This document shows positions 34,061 through 43,488 of a stretch of 64,000 bases of DNA, piece after piece; within the stretch, counting starts at the first letter, position 1, and each line of letters starts with the position of its first letter. Origin of the DNA: Pantoea cypripedii (GTDB lineage: Bacteria; Pseudomonadota; Gammaproteobacteria; Enterobacterales; Enterobacteriaceae); contig NZ_CP024768.1 in NCBI RefSeq assembly GCF_011395035.1, positions 62,001-126,000 of the forward strand, read 5' to 3'. The notes under the pieces were generated by a model, which worked only from the letters and a program-made list of their open reading frames with translations, had not been told where the DNA came from and did not search any database. A program made the position numbers and the translations under genes.

Positions 34061-37000
34061 CTACTTAAAATCCGCATAAGGAATCAACGGCTGTGGCGGC
34101 ATATCCATATCCCCGTTCCAGCCCGCCATCGAATACCGCACATACAACAGCCCGTGACTTGGGGTGTAATCCTTCGCCTGCTGGATATCCATCGCTACCC
34201 CGACAAACCAATGCGGTGTGATGCGTCGCTCAACTATCGCCTGCAAGGTATAACCAAAACCGCTGCCGGAGCTGCTGCCGGACATCGGGTTCGACGCCAG
34301 TTCAAACCCTGGATTCACCGGGTAGCGCTGCTGCGCATCGGTTTGTGAATGCGACCAGGAAACAGAACCACCGAGATCAAACGACCAGTTTTCGGTGCGC
34401 TGACGGTAAGTTACCGGCACCGAAAACGACAAATATTGCTGCGGGCTGTAGTAACCGCCCTGACCAAAGGTGTAATCGCTTAAATCCTTCTGGTAGTGCC
34501 ACAGCATACTGTTCAGGCCAACCGTGGCGCGGCGATTGTCCTCGTTAATCAGCTTGTAGTAATAACCGGCCATCAAACGTTCACGGGTATTATCCGCGAC
34601 GTTTTCACCCGTGAGCTGATGCGCACTGAGATCGGCCCATACCCCGTGTGCGCCGCCCTGATCGTAACTCAGACCGAGTGAACCGCCGGTGGCGACCACG
34701 CCGCCCCAGGTTTTTCCACCGTTGGTGGCCGGATCGCGCGCACCGGCATACGCCAGCAGCGAACTGGAAATCGGACGACGTGAAGCCGTCAGCGTCACGC
34801 CGATATCATCCACATCGGTTTTCCAGCTCAGGCCGCCAACCCAGTTAGTCACCTCAAAGCCGAGCGGGGTGGTGCCTACGTCGGCTGACCAGCGATCGTT
34901 ATGCCAGCCAACACCAACCGCAGTACCTTCGTCGCGCTGGGTAAAGTCACGGCTACAACCGCCGGAATTGTCATCGTTACAGCTGCCGAAACGATCGTTG
35001 TGGCTACCGTTCTCTGTCGCGAAAGTGCCTGCCGAAACCAGCACATGATCGACGCGCACAAAACTGCGGCCATCGGCCAGTGGCGTTTCCGCCTGCATCA
35101 TGGTGGTGTGGGCGGTAAAATCTGAGCGGCCACCGCTGCCTTTATCACGCGAGTAATCCTGTTCCAGCGTGAGGGTGGTGTCCTGCTGGCGATAAAGATC
35201 GGCGGCGTCGCTGCGGATGCCACGCTTCAGCCAGTCATCGTCCGGCTGGTTACGGGTTAACCGGGTGTAGCTGTCGTTATCGGTGGGGACGGTCTGGCTG
35301 ATGCCGCTGGCATACATCGCCAGGCGATAATCCTGCTGCGCCAGTTCTGGCTGATGCAGCTGGCTTTCCAGCCGTGCGGCATCACGATAAACCAGCGCTT
35401 TCCCCTGCGATGGCGCTGCTGTGGCTGCGCGGGTTTTCAGCTCGCTAAACAACTGTTGCGCATGTGCGTTGTCGCCGCTGTTCTGCCAGGCGAGTGCCAC
35501 GCGACGGCCACTGTTGAGGCTCTCCTGCGCCACGCTGTCCGGTAATTGCTGCAACGCCTGACGGGCTTCCTGCGGGCGATGCAGTTCCAGCAAGGCTTCG
35601 ATACGCCCCAGTGCGGCGTCATTATTCTTCGCATCCTGTTGTAGCACCCGCTGATAACCGGCCAGCGCGCTGCGCGCATCGCCGCGCTCCAGCGCCCAGT
35701 CGGCGAGGATGATATCGCGACGTGGCGAGGCGGGCTGCTGCTGTAACAACGCGATGGCGGCTGCTTCGTTACCCGCATCGCGCAACGCCCTGGCGCGGGC
35801 CATGACTTTCTGCTGATTCAGCCGCTCCGCCAGCTCACGCATGTTGTCATCCCAGCGTGCCTGCGGCAGACGGTTGAGTGCCGCCAGCGCGGCGTCATCC
35901 TCATCACCGGATGACAACCACAGCGCCTGCGCATAGCGGGCACTGGGGTCCTGTGGGTGCTGGCGTACCATATTGTCAATGACTTCACGGCCCTGGGCAG
36001 CTTCCCCGCTGTTGCGCAGCGCCCCTGCCAGCCGGTATGACAGCCAGATGTCGTCAGGCATCATCTGTGTTGCCTGGCGATATTTCACCACCGCCTGATG
36101 CCACTGCCCCTGCTGTGCCAGCGCATCTGCTTCGGCGAGCAGGCGGTCACTGCGCAGCGCCGTCAGGCGGCGTTGTGCCGTGGTGTTGCTGCGATCCATT
36201 CGCTGCGCCTGCTGCCAGTATTGTTCCGCCTGCGCGCTGTTGTGACGCGCCTGCGCCACATCGCCAAGGCCAATCAACGCCCAGCTGTCACGATTATCGA
36301 TGGCCTGGGCGTAGCGATATTGACGCTCCGCCCCGGCGAGATCGCCTTTCTTCAGGGCGTTATCCCCGTTGTTGATCGCCAGCCAGTAACGGTTGGTTTG
36401 CAGCAATGATTGCCACTTGCCCACCTGGGTGCTGGCCTGGCCGTTTTTGATCGCTTTTTCCAGCCAGCGAATGGCAGCGGCACGGTTATTGGCGCGCGCC
36501 TGCGCCTGACCCATCGCGCCCATCAGTTCGGCATCGTCAGGTGTGGCTTGCAGCGCCGCGCTGAGCGAGGCAATCGCCCCTGCGCCGCCCCCGGCATTCA
36601 CCAGCGCCAGCCCGCGCATGCGCTGACGATACGCCGGATCGGCCAGCAGTTTTTGCTGCCGTGCCAGCTCCTCCTGGCCACGCTGTTGCGCATCGCCGGA
36701 GGTAAAGATGCTGAGATATTGTTGCAGGCTGGCGACGCTGCGATCGCTGACGGGCTGATTCTGAATCTGTTGCAGCCATAGCTCGGAAGCGGCATCACGG
36801 CCACCATCGCGTTTGGCGAGGCTGCGCAGCTGCGTCAGTGCTTCTGCTGGCCGATTGTTATCAAACGCCATGCGCGCCAGTTGCAGCTCCACGCCAATAT
36901 TGCCGGGGTAACGTTGCTCCAGTGCCTGCAATTGACGGTACGCCGTGGTCTGCTGGCCGGGCAGACGTGCCACCAGCTGCCAGTACTCCAGCTCGGTGGT

Positions 37001-37459
37001 GACATCCGGGAAGACGCCGTGAAACAGCGCATCCCACGCGGCTTTGGCTTCAGGGAGATGACCTGCGGCGGCCAGCAGCCGTGCCTGCTGCAGCTGCTGA
37101 CGACCAACGCTGGTGGTCAGCGTCAGACCGGCTGCGGATTCCCGGGCGGCAGCGGATTGCGGTGCTACGCGTTGCAGTTCATCCATCAGCTGGCGGGCTT
37201 TGGTCTGATCCCCCTGACGCAGCGCCATACGAATCTGCGCCGCCAGCACCTGGGGATTATCAGGGTCGATTTTTTCCAGCCGGTACAGCGACTGCTGCAC
37301 CAGGTCGTATTTGTTGGTCGATTCGCCGGTACGAATCTGCATCAGCAGCCATTCGACCGGCGACACCTGCGGGCCAGCCGGAGCGGCGACCGCGCCTGCC
37401 AGCATGGCCAGCGTGCTGCCGAGCAGCAAGCTCACCCGCAACGCGCGTGCTTTATTCAT
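34061..37459 (-). CDS. bcsC: Cellulose export outer-membrane protein BcsC (type II operon)
   Basis: This 1132-residue protein has a signal peptide (about 1-26, LLLGSTLAMLAGAVAA). TPR repeats run to about residue 760, followed by a BCSC-type beta-barrel of about 330 residues that ends with LLYVRYSMAGWNGDMD. Slightly shorter than E. coli BcsC (1157). Its start overlaps the bcsB stop by 8 nt. bcsZ, which lies between bcsB and bcsC in E. coli, is missing here. It is the last gene of the minus-strand operon and runs towards operon I. Confidence 0.95.
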   Translation of the reverse strand: MNKARALRVSLLLGSTLAMLAGAVAAPAGPQVSPVEWLLMQIRTGESTNKYDLVQQSLYRLEKIDPDNPQVLAAQIRMALRQGDQTKARQLMDELQRVAPQSAAARESAAGLTLTTSVGRQQLQQARLLAAAGHLPEAKAAWDALFHGVFPDVTTELEYWQLVARLPGQQTTAYRQLQALEQRYPGNIGVELQLARMAFDNNRPAEALTQLRSLAKRDGGRDAASELWLQQIQNQPVSDRSVASLQQYLSIFTSGDAQQRGQEELARQQKLLADPAYRQRMRGLALVNAGGGAGAIASLSAALQATPDDAELMGAMGQAQARANNRAAAIRWLEKAIKNGQASTQVGKWQSLLQTNRYWLAINNGDNALKKGDLAGAERQYRYAQAIDNRDSWALIGLGDVAQARHNSAQAEQYWQQAQRMDRSNTTAQRRLTALRSDRLLAEADALAQQGQWHQAVVKYRQATQMMPDDIWLSYRLAGALRNSGEAAQGREVIDNMVRQHPQDPSARYAQALWLSSGDEDDAALAALNRLPQARWDDNMRELAERLNQQKVMARARALRDAGNEAAAIALLQQQPASPRRDIILADWALERGDARSALAGYQRVLQQDAKNNDAALGRIEALLELHRPQEARQALQQLPDSVAQESLNSGRRVALAWQNSGDNAHAQQLFSELKTRAATAAPSQGKALVYRDAARLESQLHQPELAQQDYRLAMYASGISQTVPTDNDSYTRLTRNQPDDDWLKRGIRSDAADLYRQQDTTLTLEQDYSRDKGSGGRSDFTAHTTMMQAETPLADGRSFVRVDHVLVSAGTFATENGSHNDRFGSCNDDNSGGCSRDFTQRDEGTAVGVGWHNDRWSADVGTTPLGFEVTNWVGGLSWKTDVDDIGVTLTASRRPISSSLLAYAGARDPATNGGKTWGGVVATGGSLGLSYDQGGAHGVWADLSAHQLTGENVADNTRERLMAGYYYKLINEDNRRATVGLNSMLWHYQKDLSDYTFGQGGYYSPQQYLSFSVPVTYRQRTENWSFDLGGSVSWSHSQTDAQQRYPVNPGFELASNPMSGSSSGSGFGYTLQAIVERRITPHWFVGVAMDIQQAKDYTPSHGLLYVRYSMAGWNGDMDMPPQPLIPYADFK

Positions 37460-39755
37460 CGTATTCGTCTTCGGCCAGACGACGGCGGCTCACCATGCGC
37501 ATCAGACGCCATGCCATCAGCGCAAACAACAGCACAACCAGGGTCGCGCATACTGCCAGCCACACCGGATGGGTCGCCAGCAGGTTCCACAGACGCTCCC
37601 ACCACGGCAGATGGCCGACATAGTAGGTATCACCGACGCGCAGGCTGTAAACGCCTGATTCACGGATGATCGAGGCGGCACCAAAAATGGCGGCGCGTTT
37701 GCCGCTATCCTGCATCGCGTTGTTGAGCAGGTCCCAGCCGCGCGGGCTGTCGGCCAGCAGCGCCACCACGCTACGTTGATCGAAGAACGGTGACTGGAAG
37801 CCAACAATCACCCCCATTGGCCCGCGTGAACTGATGGTGGTCTGGCTCTCGACTTTACGGTCGGCGGCGGAGGCACGAATGTTCGGTGCGCTGACCTGGC
37901 GGGTTGGCATATTGATCCAGCTGCGTGCAGCAGCGACCAGGGCGTTGATCTTACGGTCGTCCTGGAGATCGTTCGGGATGCTGCCGATCATCAGCAGATC
38001 GGCATCGGTATTTTTCGCTTTGCTCCAGTCATCGCTGAGCTGCACGCGCAGCGCCGGATAACCGGTTTGCGCACCAATGCTGCCGATAGCATTCAGCAGG
38101 GTAGTAACCTCGCTGTTATTCGGTTTCGGCTGAACCAGCACCAGCGTCTGCGCCAGATCGGCGTAGCGGCTGTAGGGGAAGCCCGCATTGGCCCAGGCAC
38201 GCAGCGACGGCATTTCGATGTAATGACGATAGCCGGAGAAATCGATGCTGGAGTGATCATCAATCACCACATGGTGGTCAACTGCCGTCACGGTTTCGCA
38301 GCGCCCATCGGCGGTGCCACCAATAAAGGTATTGGCGTAGTCGAAGTTAAAACGCAGCTGGTTTACCACGCCGAGACGCAGCGCCGGGATGGTCAGCTGG
38401 CGGCTGCTATCCTGCAATCCCTGAATCAACGGGATGTGCAGCATCTGCTTCGCGGCGGTGTCTTTCGGCGTCAGCGGGTAATCCTGCATAAACTGGTTAT
38501 TCAGATGGACTGCCAGACGTGAGCCATCCTGCTGAATTGGCGAGGTATAGCGGTAAATCAGGTCCATATCGATACCGCGCGCGCGTACCAGGAACAGGTC
38601 GGGCGGCAGGTTGAGCGTCAGGGCGATCGGGTTGGGTTGCAGGCCGTCTGCCTGGAGCTGGTTCTGGTACTGCGTCAGTTCACCAAAGGTGGTGCGACGG
38701 TCGGTGCGCACCCAGTTCGGCGCATCGTATGCCTGGCGCGGTGCCAGCAGTTTGACGTTATCCACCGTCGAGCTATCGCCGCGCAGCAGCAGTTCGCCCT
38801 GGGCAATGCCTTCCACTGCGGTCAGCAAATCCTTGTCGTCGCGCCCGAGGATCAGCAGCATTTTCTCATACGGATTATCCGGCTGGCTGACCATCATCAC
38901 CGTGGGTTTATCCACCGGCGGCATATCTTTCAGGAAATCGGGACGTTGATCGTTGGTGGCGAACACCACCGCATGTTGTTCTTTCGGCAGTTGGTTATAC
39001 AGCACCGGGAAGGTCTGACCGCGCCATTGCGCTTTGCTGCCGAAATAGGAAGCGAGAATGGCGGCGGCACGCTGTTGTTGCAGGTCTGGCGCGCTGCTGA
39101 ACACCATCGGCAGCTGCAATGGTCGGCTGTCACGGCTATCAAAGAAGGGCTCAGGGAAATGCGACAAATCGTTTTTCAGCGGTAACTTTTGCAGCGTCAG
39201 GTCGAGCTGGCTCTCCTTGCCGATATCCAGCCAGATGGTGCTGTTGGCCGGGTTTTCGCACACATTGGCGTAATGGCCGACCAGTTCCAATCGTATGCGG
39301 TTAAAGTCGCTGATAAAGCGTGGATCAATCACCAGCTGGGCCTGATTCTCTTTGCCGAGCTGATCGGCGGTGAGGGTAATCAGGCTGACCAGTTCATCGT
39401 TGAGATAGACCTTAAGTTGCGACAACGTCGGGATTAACGCCGGTGACGGACGATAGTTGAGGGTCAGCAGCGCGCGCGTCACCACTTCATCACTGCGCAC
39501 GCCAAATTCAATCTGACTGGTCGGCACCGTGCCGCGTAATGTCATGCTGCCCGGCGGTGGCGCAATCTGATTAAACAACAACTGGCTGGCACGCAGCGGC
39601 GCATTCGGCATGAGCGCATCATTCAACACCGGCAAGGGTGTCTGGACGGCGGCCTGGGGCGCGAGCGGGGCGGCGGGCTGCGGTGCGGCCACAGCCAGGG
39701 TAGCGCTGCCCAGCAGCAGGGCGGTGAACCAACTCAGTTTTCTCGTCATGGTCAT
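37452..39755 (-). CDS. bcsB: Cellulose synthase periplasmic subunit BcsB (type II operon)
   Basis: This 767-residue BcsB starts at the ATG at 39755, giving a signal peptide (FTALLLGSATLAVAAPQ). The usual alternating carbohydrate-binding and flavodoxin-like domains follow. A C-terminal membrane helix (WLAVCATLVVLLFALMAW, about residues 735-752) is followed by a short Arg-rich tail. Length is close to E. coli BcsB (779). It follows bcsA by 5 nt and overlaps bcsC by 8 nt. It lacks the Ala/Pro-rich linker of the operon I protein. Confidence 0.95.
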   Translation of the reverse strand: MTMTRKLSWFTALLLGSATLAVAAPQPAAPLAPQAAVQTPLPVLNDALMPNAPLRASQLLFNQIAPPPGSMTLRGTVPTSQIEFGVRSDEVVTRALLTLNYRPSPALIPTLSQLKVYLNDELVSLITLTADQLGKENQAQLVIDPRFISDFNRIRLELVGHYANVCENPANSTIWLDIGKESQLDLTLQKLPLKNDLSHFPEPFFDSRDSRPLQLPMVFSSAPDLQQQRAAAILASYFGSKAQWRGQTFPVLYNQLPKEQHAVVFATNDQRPDFLKDMPPVDKPTVMMVSQPDNPYEKMLLILGRDDKDLLTAVEGIAQGELLLRGDSSTVDNVKLLAPRQAYDAPNWVRTDRRTTFGELTQYQNQLQADGLQPNPIALTLNLPPDLFLVRARGIDMDLIYRYTSPIQQDGSRLAVHLNNQFMQDYPLTPKDTAAKQMLHIPLIQGLQDSSRQLTIPALRLGVVNQLRFNFDYANTFIGGTADGRCETVTAVDHHVVIDDHSSIDFSGYRHYIEMPSLRAWANAGFPYSRYADLAQTLVLVQPKPNNSEVTTLLNAIGSIGAQTGYPALRVQLSDDWSKAKNTDADLLMIGSIPNDLQDDRKINALVAAARSWINMPTRQVSAPNIRASAADRKVESQTTISSRGPMGVIVGFQSPFFDQRSVVALLADSPRGWDLLNNAMQDSGKRAAIFGAASIIRESGVYSLRVGDTYYVGHLPWWERLWNLLATHPVWLAVCATLVVLLFALMAWRLMRMVSRRRLAEDEYDE

Positions 39756-39760
39756 ATCAC

Positions 39761-42367
39761 TTAATGAGTATTTTCTGTTTTCACGCGGCCAGGACTTTGC
39801 GGCAGCAGTGATGCCAGCCAGCCCAGCAGTCGGGTCAGCAGGCTGAATAAACGACGCACCGACGGTGGCCCGTACTCCGCCAGACGCAGGTAGCCTTTAA
39901 AACCCAGCACCATAATGTCGGCGAGGCTTTGCACCGGTTTATCTTCCGGGAATCCGTCCTGCCACAGCGCCCAGGTATCGGCGCGGGCAAAGGTACACTG
40001 AATAAATTCAATGTGTTGTTCGGTGGTGAGCTGATGCAGGCGGATGCCAGCGCGGCGGCCAAAGACGCGTTGCACCTGGCAGGGGAAGCTGAACTCCTGC
40101 TGACCACGGCGCAGCAGCAGCCATACCGGTTCCTCTTCCCGCAACGCATCCGGTTCGCGTAGCTCCACGCCGACGCCGCCGTCCGAGTAGTCACGCAGTG
40201 TGCACGGCACCATATGACCATCTTCACGGGCAATGGCGGCAGGCATGGCAATTTCGACGCGATGCGCTTCGCGAATCTGGCGGGCTTCAACCGACACCGC
40301 CACCGCACCGCCGAGGATGATCATGTTGTAAATCACCCAAACCAGGCTGACCCAGATGGTGAGGATTTCGTTGGACGGGCCATAAGCCATACGCCAGAAG
40401 GCCATCACGATGCCTGCCAGATTCAGCAGCACCAGAATCATGTAGGGTTTGGTGATCACCCAGTCGAGATGACGTTTTTCCACCAGGCCACCTTTGGCGG
40501 TGACATTGAATTTGCCTTTGTGAGGATTGAACAGCGCCACCGTGGTGGGCCGGGCGATATACCAGGCCAGCACCGTTTCATACACTTCACTCCAGAACGA
40601 GTGTCGCCAGCGTCCCTGAATACGTGAGTTGGTCAGGCTGGTGTGCAGCATATGCGGCAGCACGTAGATGGCAATCGCCAGCGCCGGGGCGTAGATGATG
40701 TAGGCGTGGCACAGCAGGAACGCCAGCGGGGCCAGCAGAAAGATCAGGCGCGGAATACCGGCGAGAAAATGCAGCATGGCGTTGGCATAGCACAGACGCT
40801 GCACCAGTTTTAACCCTTTGCCGAACAGCGGGTTATCCAGGCGGAAAATCTGCACCATGCCGCGCGCCCAGCGAATGCGCTGGCCGATATGCGCCGACAG
40901 GCTTTCAGTCGCCAGCCCGGCAGCCTGCGGGATGCGGATATACGCCGAGGTATAGCCGCGACGGTGCAGACGCAGCGAGGTGTGCGCATCTTCGGTGACG
41001 GTTTCTACCGCGATGCCGCCAATTTCATCCAGTGCGGTGCGACGCAGTACGGCACAGGAGCCGCAGAAAAACGCCGCGTCCCAGGTATCGTTGCCATCCT
41101 GTACCAGGCCATAAAACAGCGAACCTTCATTGGGTGTCTGACGGAAGCGCCCCAGGTTGCGCTCAAAAGGATCGGGCGAGAAGAAGTGATGCGGCGTCTG
41201 CAACATCGCCAGCTGTTTATCTTTCAGGAACCAGCCCATCGAAAGTTGCAGAAACGAGCGGGTCGGCACATGGTCGCAGTCAAATATCGCCACGTAGTCG
41301 CCCTGGCAGCGGGTTTTCAGCGCATGGTTGATATTGCCCGCTTTGGCATGTTCATGGGTCGGACGTACCACGTACTGCACACCGACCGTGGCGGCAAACT
41401 CGCGGAATTCGTCGCGCGTACCGTCATCGAGAATATAGATATTCAGCTTGTCGCGCGGCCAGTCGATGCCCATGGCGGCATAGATGGTCGGTTTCACCAC
41501 GCTGAGCGGTTCGTTATAGGTGGGCACGAGGATATCGACGTTCGGCCAGACGGAAATCTCCGCAGGCATGGAAAGCGGCTGGCGATTGAGCGGCCATAAC
41601 GTCTGGAAGTAGCCCAGCACCAGCACCGTCCAGGAGTAGGTCTCCGCGCCAATCAGCAGCAGGCCGAACGTCAGGCTGAGGGGATCGTCCCAGTTAAGGG
41701 TTTCGGTGTAGCGCCACCACAGATAACGGCAGGAAACGGTGAGCGACAGCACAATCAGCATGATGGTCGATAGACGCCCCGGCACGCGACGGACCAGCAT
41801 CGCCAGGCTCCACAGCAGCAACACAAAGACAAACTGCGTCATGATGCCGAATGGCTGTGAAATACACAGCAGCGCCAGCAGGCTGGCGGTAATGGCGGCG
41901 GTAATAAACAGCAGCTGGCGCAGGCGAGGTGATAAGCGTTGCAGACGCTGTTCGCAGCGCAGGGTCAGGCGATGCTGTTCCAGCCGGATCGGCAACGTGC
42001 CGAGCCAGTGGTACAACTGCTGACGCCAGCGGAATAGCGGCTGAAAAGCGTTGAAGCGCTGACGTTCACTATGCGGGCTGTCATCCAGCGGTAGCACCAG
42101 CAGCAGCCACAGGCTTTGCAACAGATAACGCAGGAAATCGAGCGGACGCGGGCGCAGTGCAGAAATCTGCGGATAGTAACGCTGACGCTGTTGCAAAATG
42201 CGCTGCCAGCCAGGGGTTTCCAGGCGCAGCAGCGACCAGGCCAGCACACACCAGCACAGATGCAGCATGATGGTCGGCCAGCTGGCCCCCTGCTGGCGTG
42301 CGGAACGGGCGCGCTGTTGCAGCGCTTGCCACGCCTGCGGCACCAGCAACCAACGCAGCGGATTCAT
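39761..42367 (-). CDS. bcsA: Cellulose synthase catalytic subunit BcsA (type II operon)
   Basis: This 868-residue BcsA is the size of the E. coli enzyme (872). About 150 N-terminal residues with extra membrane helices precede the synthase core. Catalytic motifs are D314-D315-G, D363-C-D365, VTEDAHTS and QRIRW. The PilZ domain contains RQIREAHR and DYSDGG, so c-di-GMP activation should be retained. The start overlaps the end of bcsQ by 4 nt. The core is clearly homologous to BcsA of operon I but they are different subtypes, not a recent duplication. Confidence 0.96.
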   Translation of the reverse strand: MNPLRWLLVPQAWQALQQRARSARQQGASWPTIMLHLCWCVLAWSLLRLETPGWQRILQQRQRYYPQISALRPRPLDFLRYLLQSLWLLLVLPLDDSPHSERQRFNAFQPLFRWRQQLYHWLGTLPIRLEQHRLTLRCEQRLQRLSPRLRQLLFITAAITASLLALLCISQPFGIMTQFVFVLLLWSLAMLVRRVPGRLSTIMLIVLSLTVSCRYLWWRYTETLNWDDPLSLTFGLLLIGAETYSWTVLVLGYFQTLWPLNRQPLSMPAEISVWPNVDILVPTYNEPLSVVKPTIYAAMGIDWPRDKLNIYILDDGTRDEFREFAATVGVQYVVRPTHEHAKAGNINHALKTRCQGDYVAIFDCDHVPTRSFLQLSMGWFLKDKQLAMLQTPHHFFSPDPFERNLGRFRQTPNEGSLFYGLVQDGNDTWDAAFFCGSCAVLRRTALDEIGGIAVETVTEDAHTSLRLHRRGYTSAYIRIPQAAGLATESLSAHIGQRIRWARGMVQIFRLDNPLFGKGLKLVQRLCYANAMLHFLAGIPRLIFLLAPLAFLLCHAYIIYAPALAIAIYVLPHMLHTSLTNSRIQGRWRHSFWSEVYETVLAWYIARPTTVALFNPHKGKFNVTAKGGLVEKRHLDWVITKPYMILVLLNLAGIVMAFWRMAYGPSNEILTIWVSLVWVIYNMIILGGAVAVSVEARQIREAHRVEIAMPAAIAREDGHMVPCTLRDYSDGGVGVELREPDALREEEPVWLLLRRGQQEFSFPCQVQRVFGRRAGIRLHQLTTEQHIEFIQCTFARADTWALWQDGFPEDKPVQSLADIMVLGFKGYLRLAEYGPPSVRRLFSLLTRLLGWLASLLPQSPGRVKTENTH

Positions 42368-43095
42368 TTTTCCGCTCCTGACACGTGGAGCAGCAGCCAG
42401 TTAGCCAGCGTGTTGATCTCCTCACTGGCGAGGGAGTGCGGGCGATATTCACCCAGCGGCTGCTTCATCATCAACGCTTCCGCCAGCGCCTCATCCCGAT
42501 GGATCACCTGGGGAATCAGGTTGTTCAGCGAACTGATCCACAGCTGATGCAGATCCTGCTGAAGCCGGCTGTTGGCGTTGAACTGGTTGATTAAAAACAG
42601 CGTATGCGGCAAAAAATGTGGATGATGCAGACGCAACTGGCAGTTGGCGTCCGGGGTCAAAACCTGCACCAGCCGGTCTGCAGCATGGAGGAAGGGCAGA
42701 TGCCAGAGCGACACCTCTGCCGGGACATCAATAATTAACCAGCGGTATTGTGATTGCAGTGGCGGAAAAGCATTAAGCAACGGTTCAGAAAATTTCTCAC
42801 CGGCAGTGCGAATGCTTAACCTTTGCTGATGGGTTAATTTGCCAAATGGCAGGAAATCCAGCCCCGGCAGATAACGCTGTGCCGTTTGTTGCCACGGCTG
42901 ATCTGAGAGCTGTGCACGTGCCCAGCCAGCCTGATGCGTGACGGCGAGATTGAAGTGGGTAGCCAGTTGATTTGCAGGAGAAAGATCGATGACCAGCACC
43001 GATTCCTGTAACGCATTCAGCGCCCAGCCGAGTGCCGCACACAGCGCGGTAGCGCCACAGCCGCCACGCAGCCCCTGGAGAGCAATGACCGGCAT
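42364..43095 (-). CDS. bcsQ: BcsQ (type II operon)
   Basis: This 243-residue MinD-like protein matches E. coli BcsQ (LQGLRGGCGATALCAALGWAL, then PVGEYR-like QPLGEYRPHSLASEEINTLANW). The P-loop reads GLRGGCGAT, lacking both lysines of the deviant Walker A motif; E. coli BcsQ is similarly atypical. It works with BcsR and BcsE at the inner membrane to activate the synthase. It overlaps bcsR by 1 nt and bcsA by 4 nt. Confidence 0.93.
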   Translation of the reverse strand: MPVIALQGLRGGCGATALCAALGWALNALQESVLVIDLSPANQLATHFNLAVTHQAGWARAQLSDQPWQQTAQRYLPGLDFLPFGKLTHQQRLSIRTAGEKFSEPLLNAFPPLQSQYRWLIIDVPAEVSLWHLPFLHAADRLVQVLTPDANCQLRLHHPHFLPHTLFLINQFNANSRLQQDLHQLWISSLNNLIPQVIHRDEALAEALMMKQPLGEYRPHSLASEEINTLANWLLLHVSGAEK

Positions 43096-43289
43096 TAGCG
43101 TTCAGACTCCTGTGCGGCAGCTAATTCCTGGAGCAGCGGCCAGCACGACACCAGGGTATTCAAACGCTCTGCGCGGGCAATATCAATGTAGTGAAACGCC
43201 TTTAATGAAAAGGCCTCACTCAGGGCATTTATGTCATCCTGCTCATCACTGGTACGTGATACCAGTGAAAAGGCATTTTCTGTTTTCAT
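43095..43289 (-). CDS. bcsR: Cellulose biosynthesis protein BcsR
   Basis: This 64-residue protein is the first gene of the minus-strand operon. It contains the BcsR pattern of an acidic N-terminus followed by LSEAFSLKAFHYIDIARAER and a WPLLQELA motif, as in E. coli BcsR (YhjR, 62 residues). BcsR stabilises the BcsQ ATPase and the BcsRQE complex. The start is at 43289, and the bcsQ start overlaps its stop. Confidence 0.9.
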   Translation of the reverse strand: MKTENAFSLVSRTSDEQDDINALSEAFSLKAFHYIDIARAERLNTLVSCWPLLQELAAAQESER

Positions 43290-43350
43290 TACTTTTTTGC
43301 CACCGGAAAAACGACAACGGATGAAAAATGGTTATATTTATTTGAGATAA

Positions 43351-43376
43351 GTTTAACGTTGAGGAAAACGTTAAAC
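43351..43376. promoter_or_regulatory. 10-bp palindrome in the bcsR/bcsE divergent promoter
   Basis: GTTTAACGTT and AACGTTAAAC are perfect inverted repeats separated by 6 nt (GAGGAA). They lie 62 bp from the bcsR start and 113 bp from bcsE. There is no T-run on either side. The symmetry and position suggest a transcription-factor operator controlling both directions; the regulator is unknown. Confidence 0.55.
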
Positions 43377-43447
43377 ACCCACACAGATCAATGTGATTTG
43401 AGTTAGTGCGCTTATTTTTTATTTCAACAGTTCCAATCGCTGCCGTC

Positions 43448-43453
43448 TATAAT
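43448..43453 (+). promoter_or_regulatory. -10 element of bcsEFG
   Basis: A perfect TATAAT lies 35 nt before the bcsE start. The -35 region (TTCAACAG around 43423-43430) is weak, which suggests activation by a regulator or another sigma factor. Confidence 0.5.
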
Positions 43454-43488
43454 AAACTAGCCTGGATTGTTCAGATCGCGAATCTAAT

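Noticed and set aside
43390..43415. A possible CRP site (TGTGATTTGAGTTAGTG) in the bcsR/bcsE gap
   Set aside because: Only the left half matches; the right half lacks TCACA.
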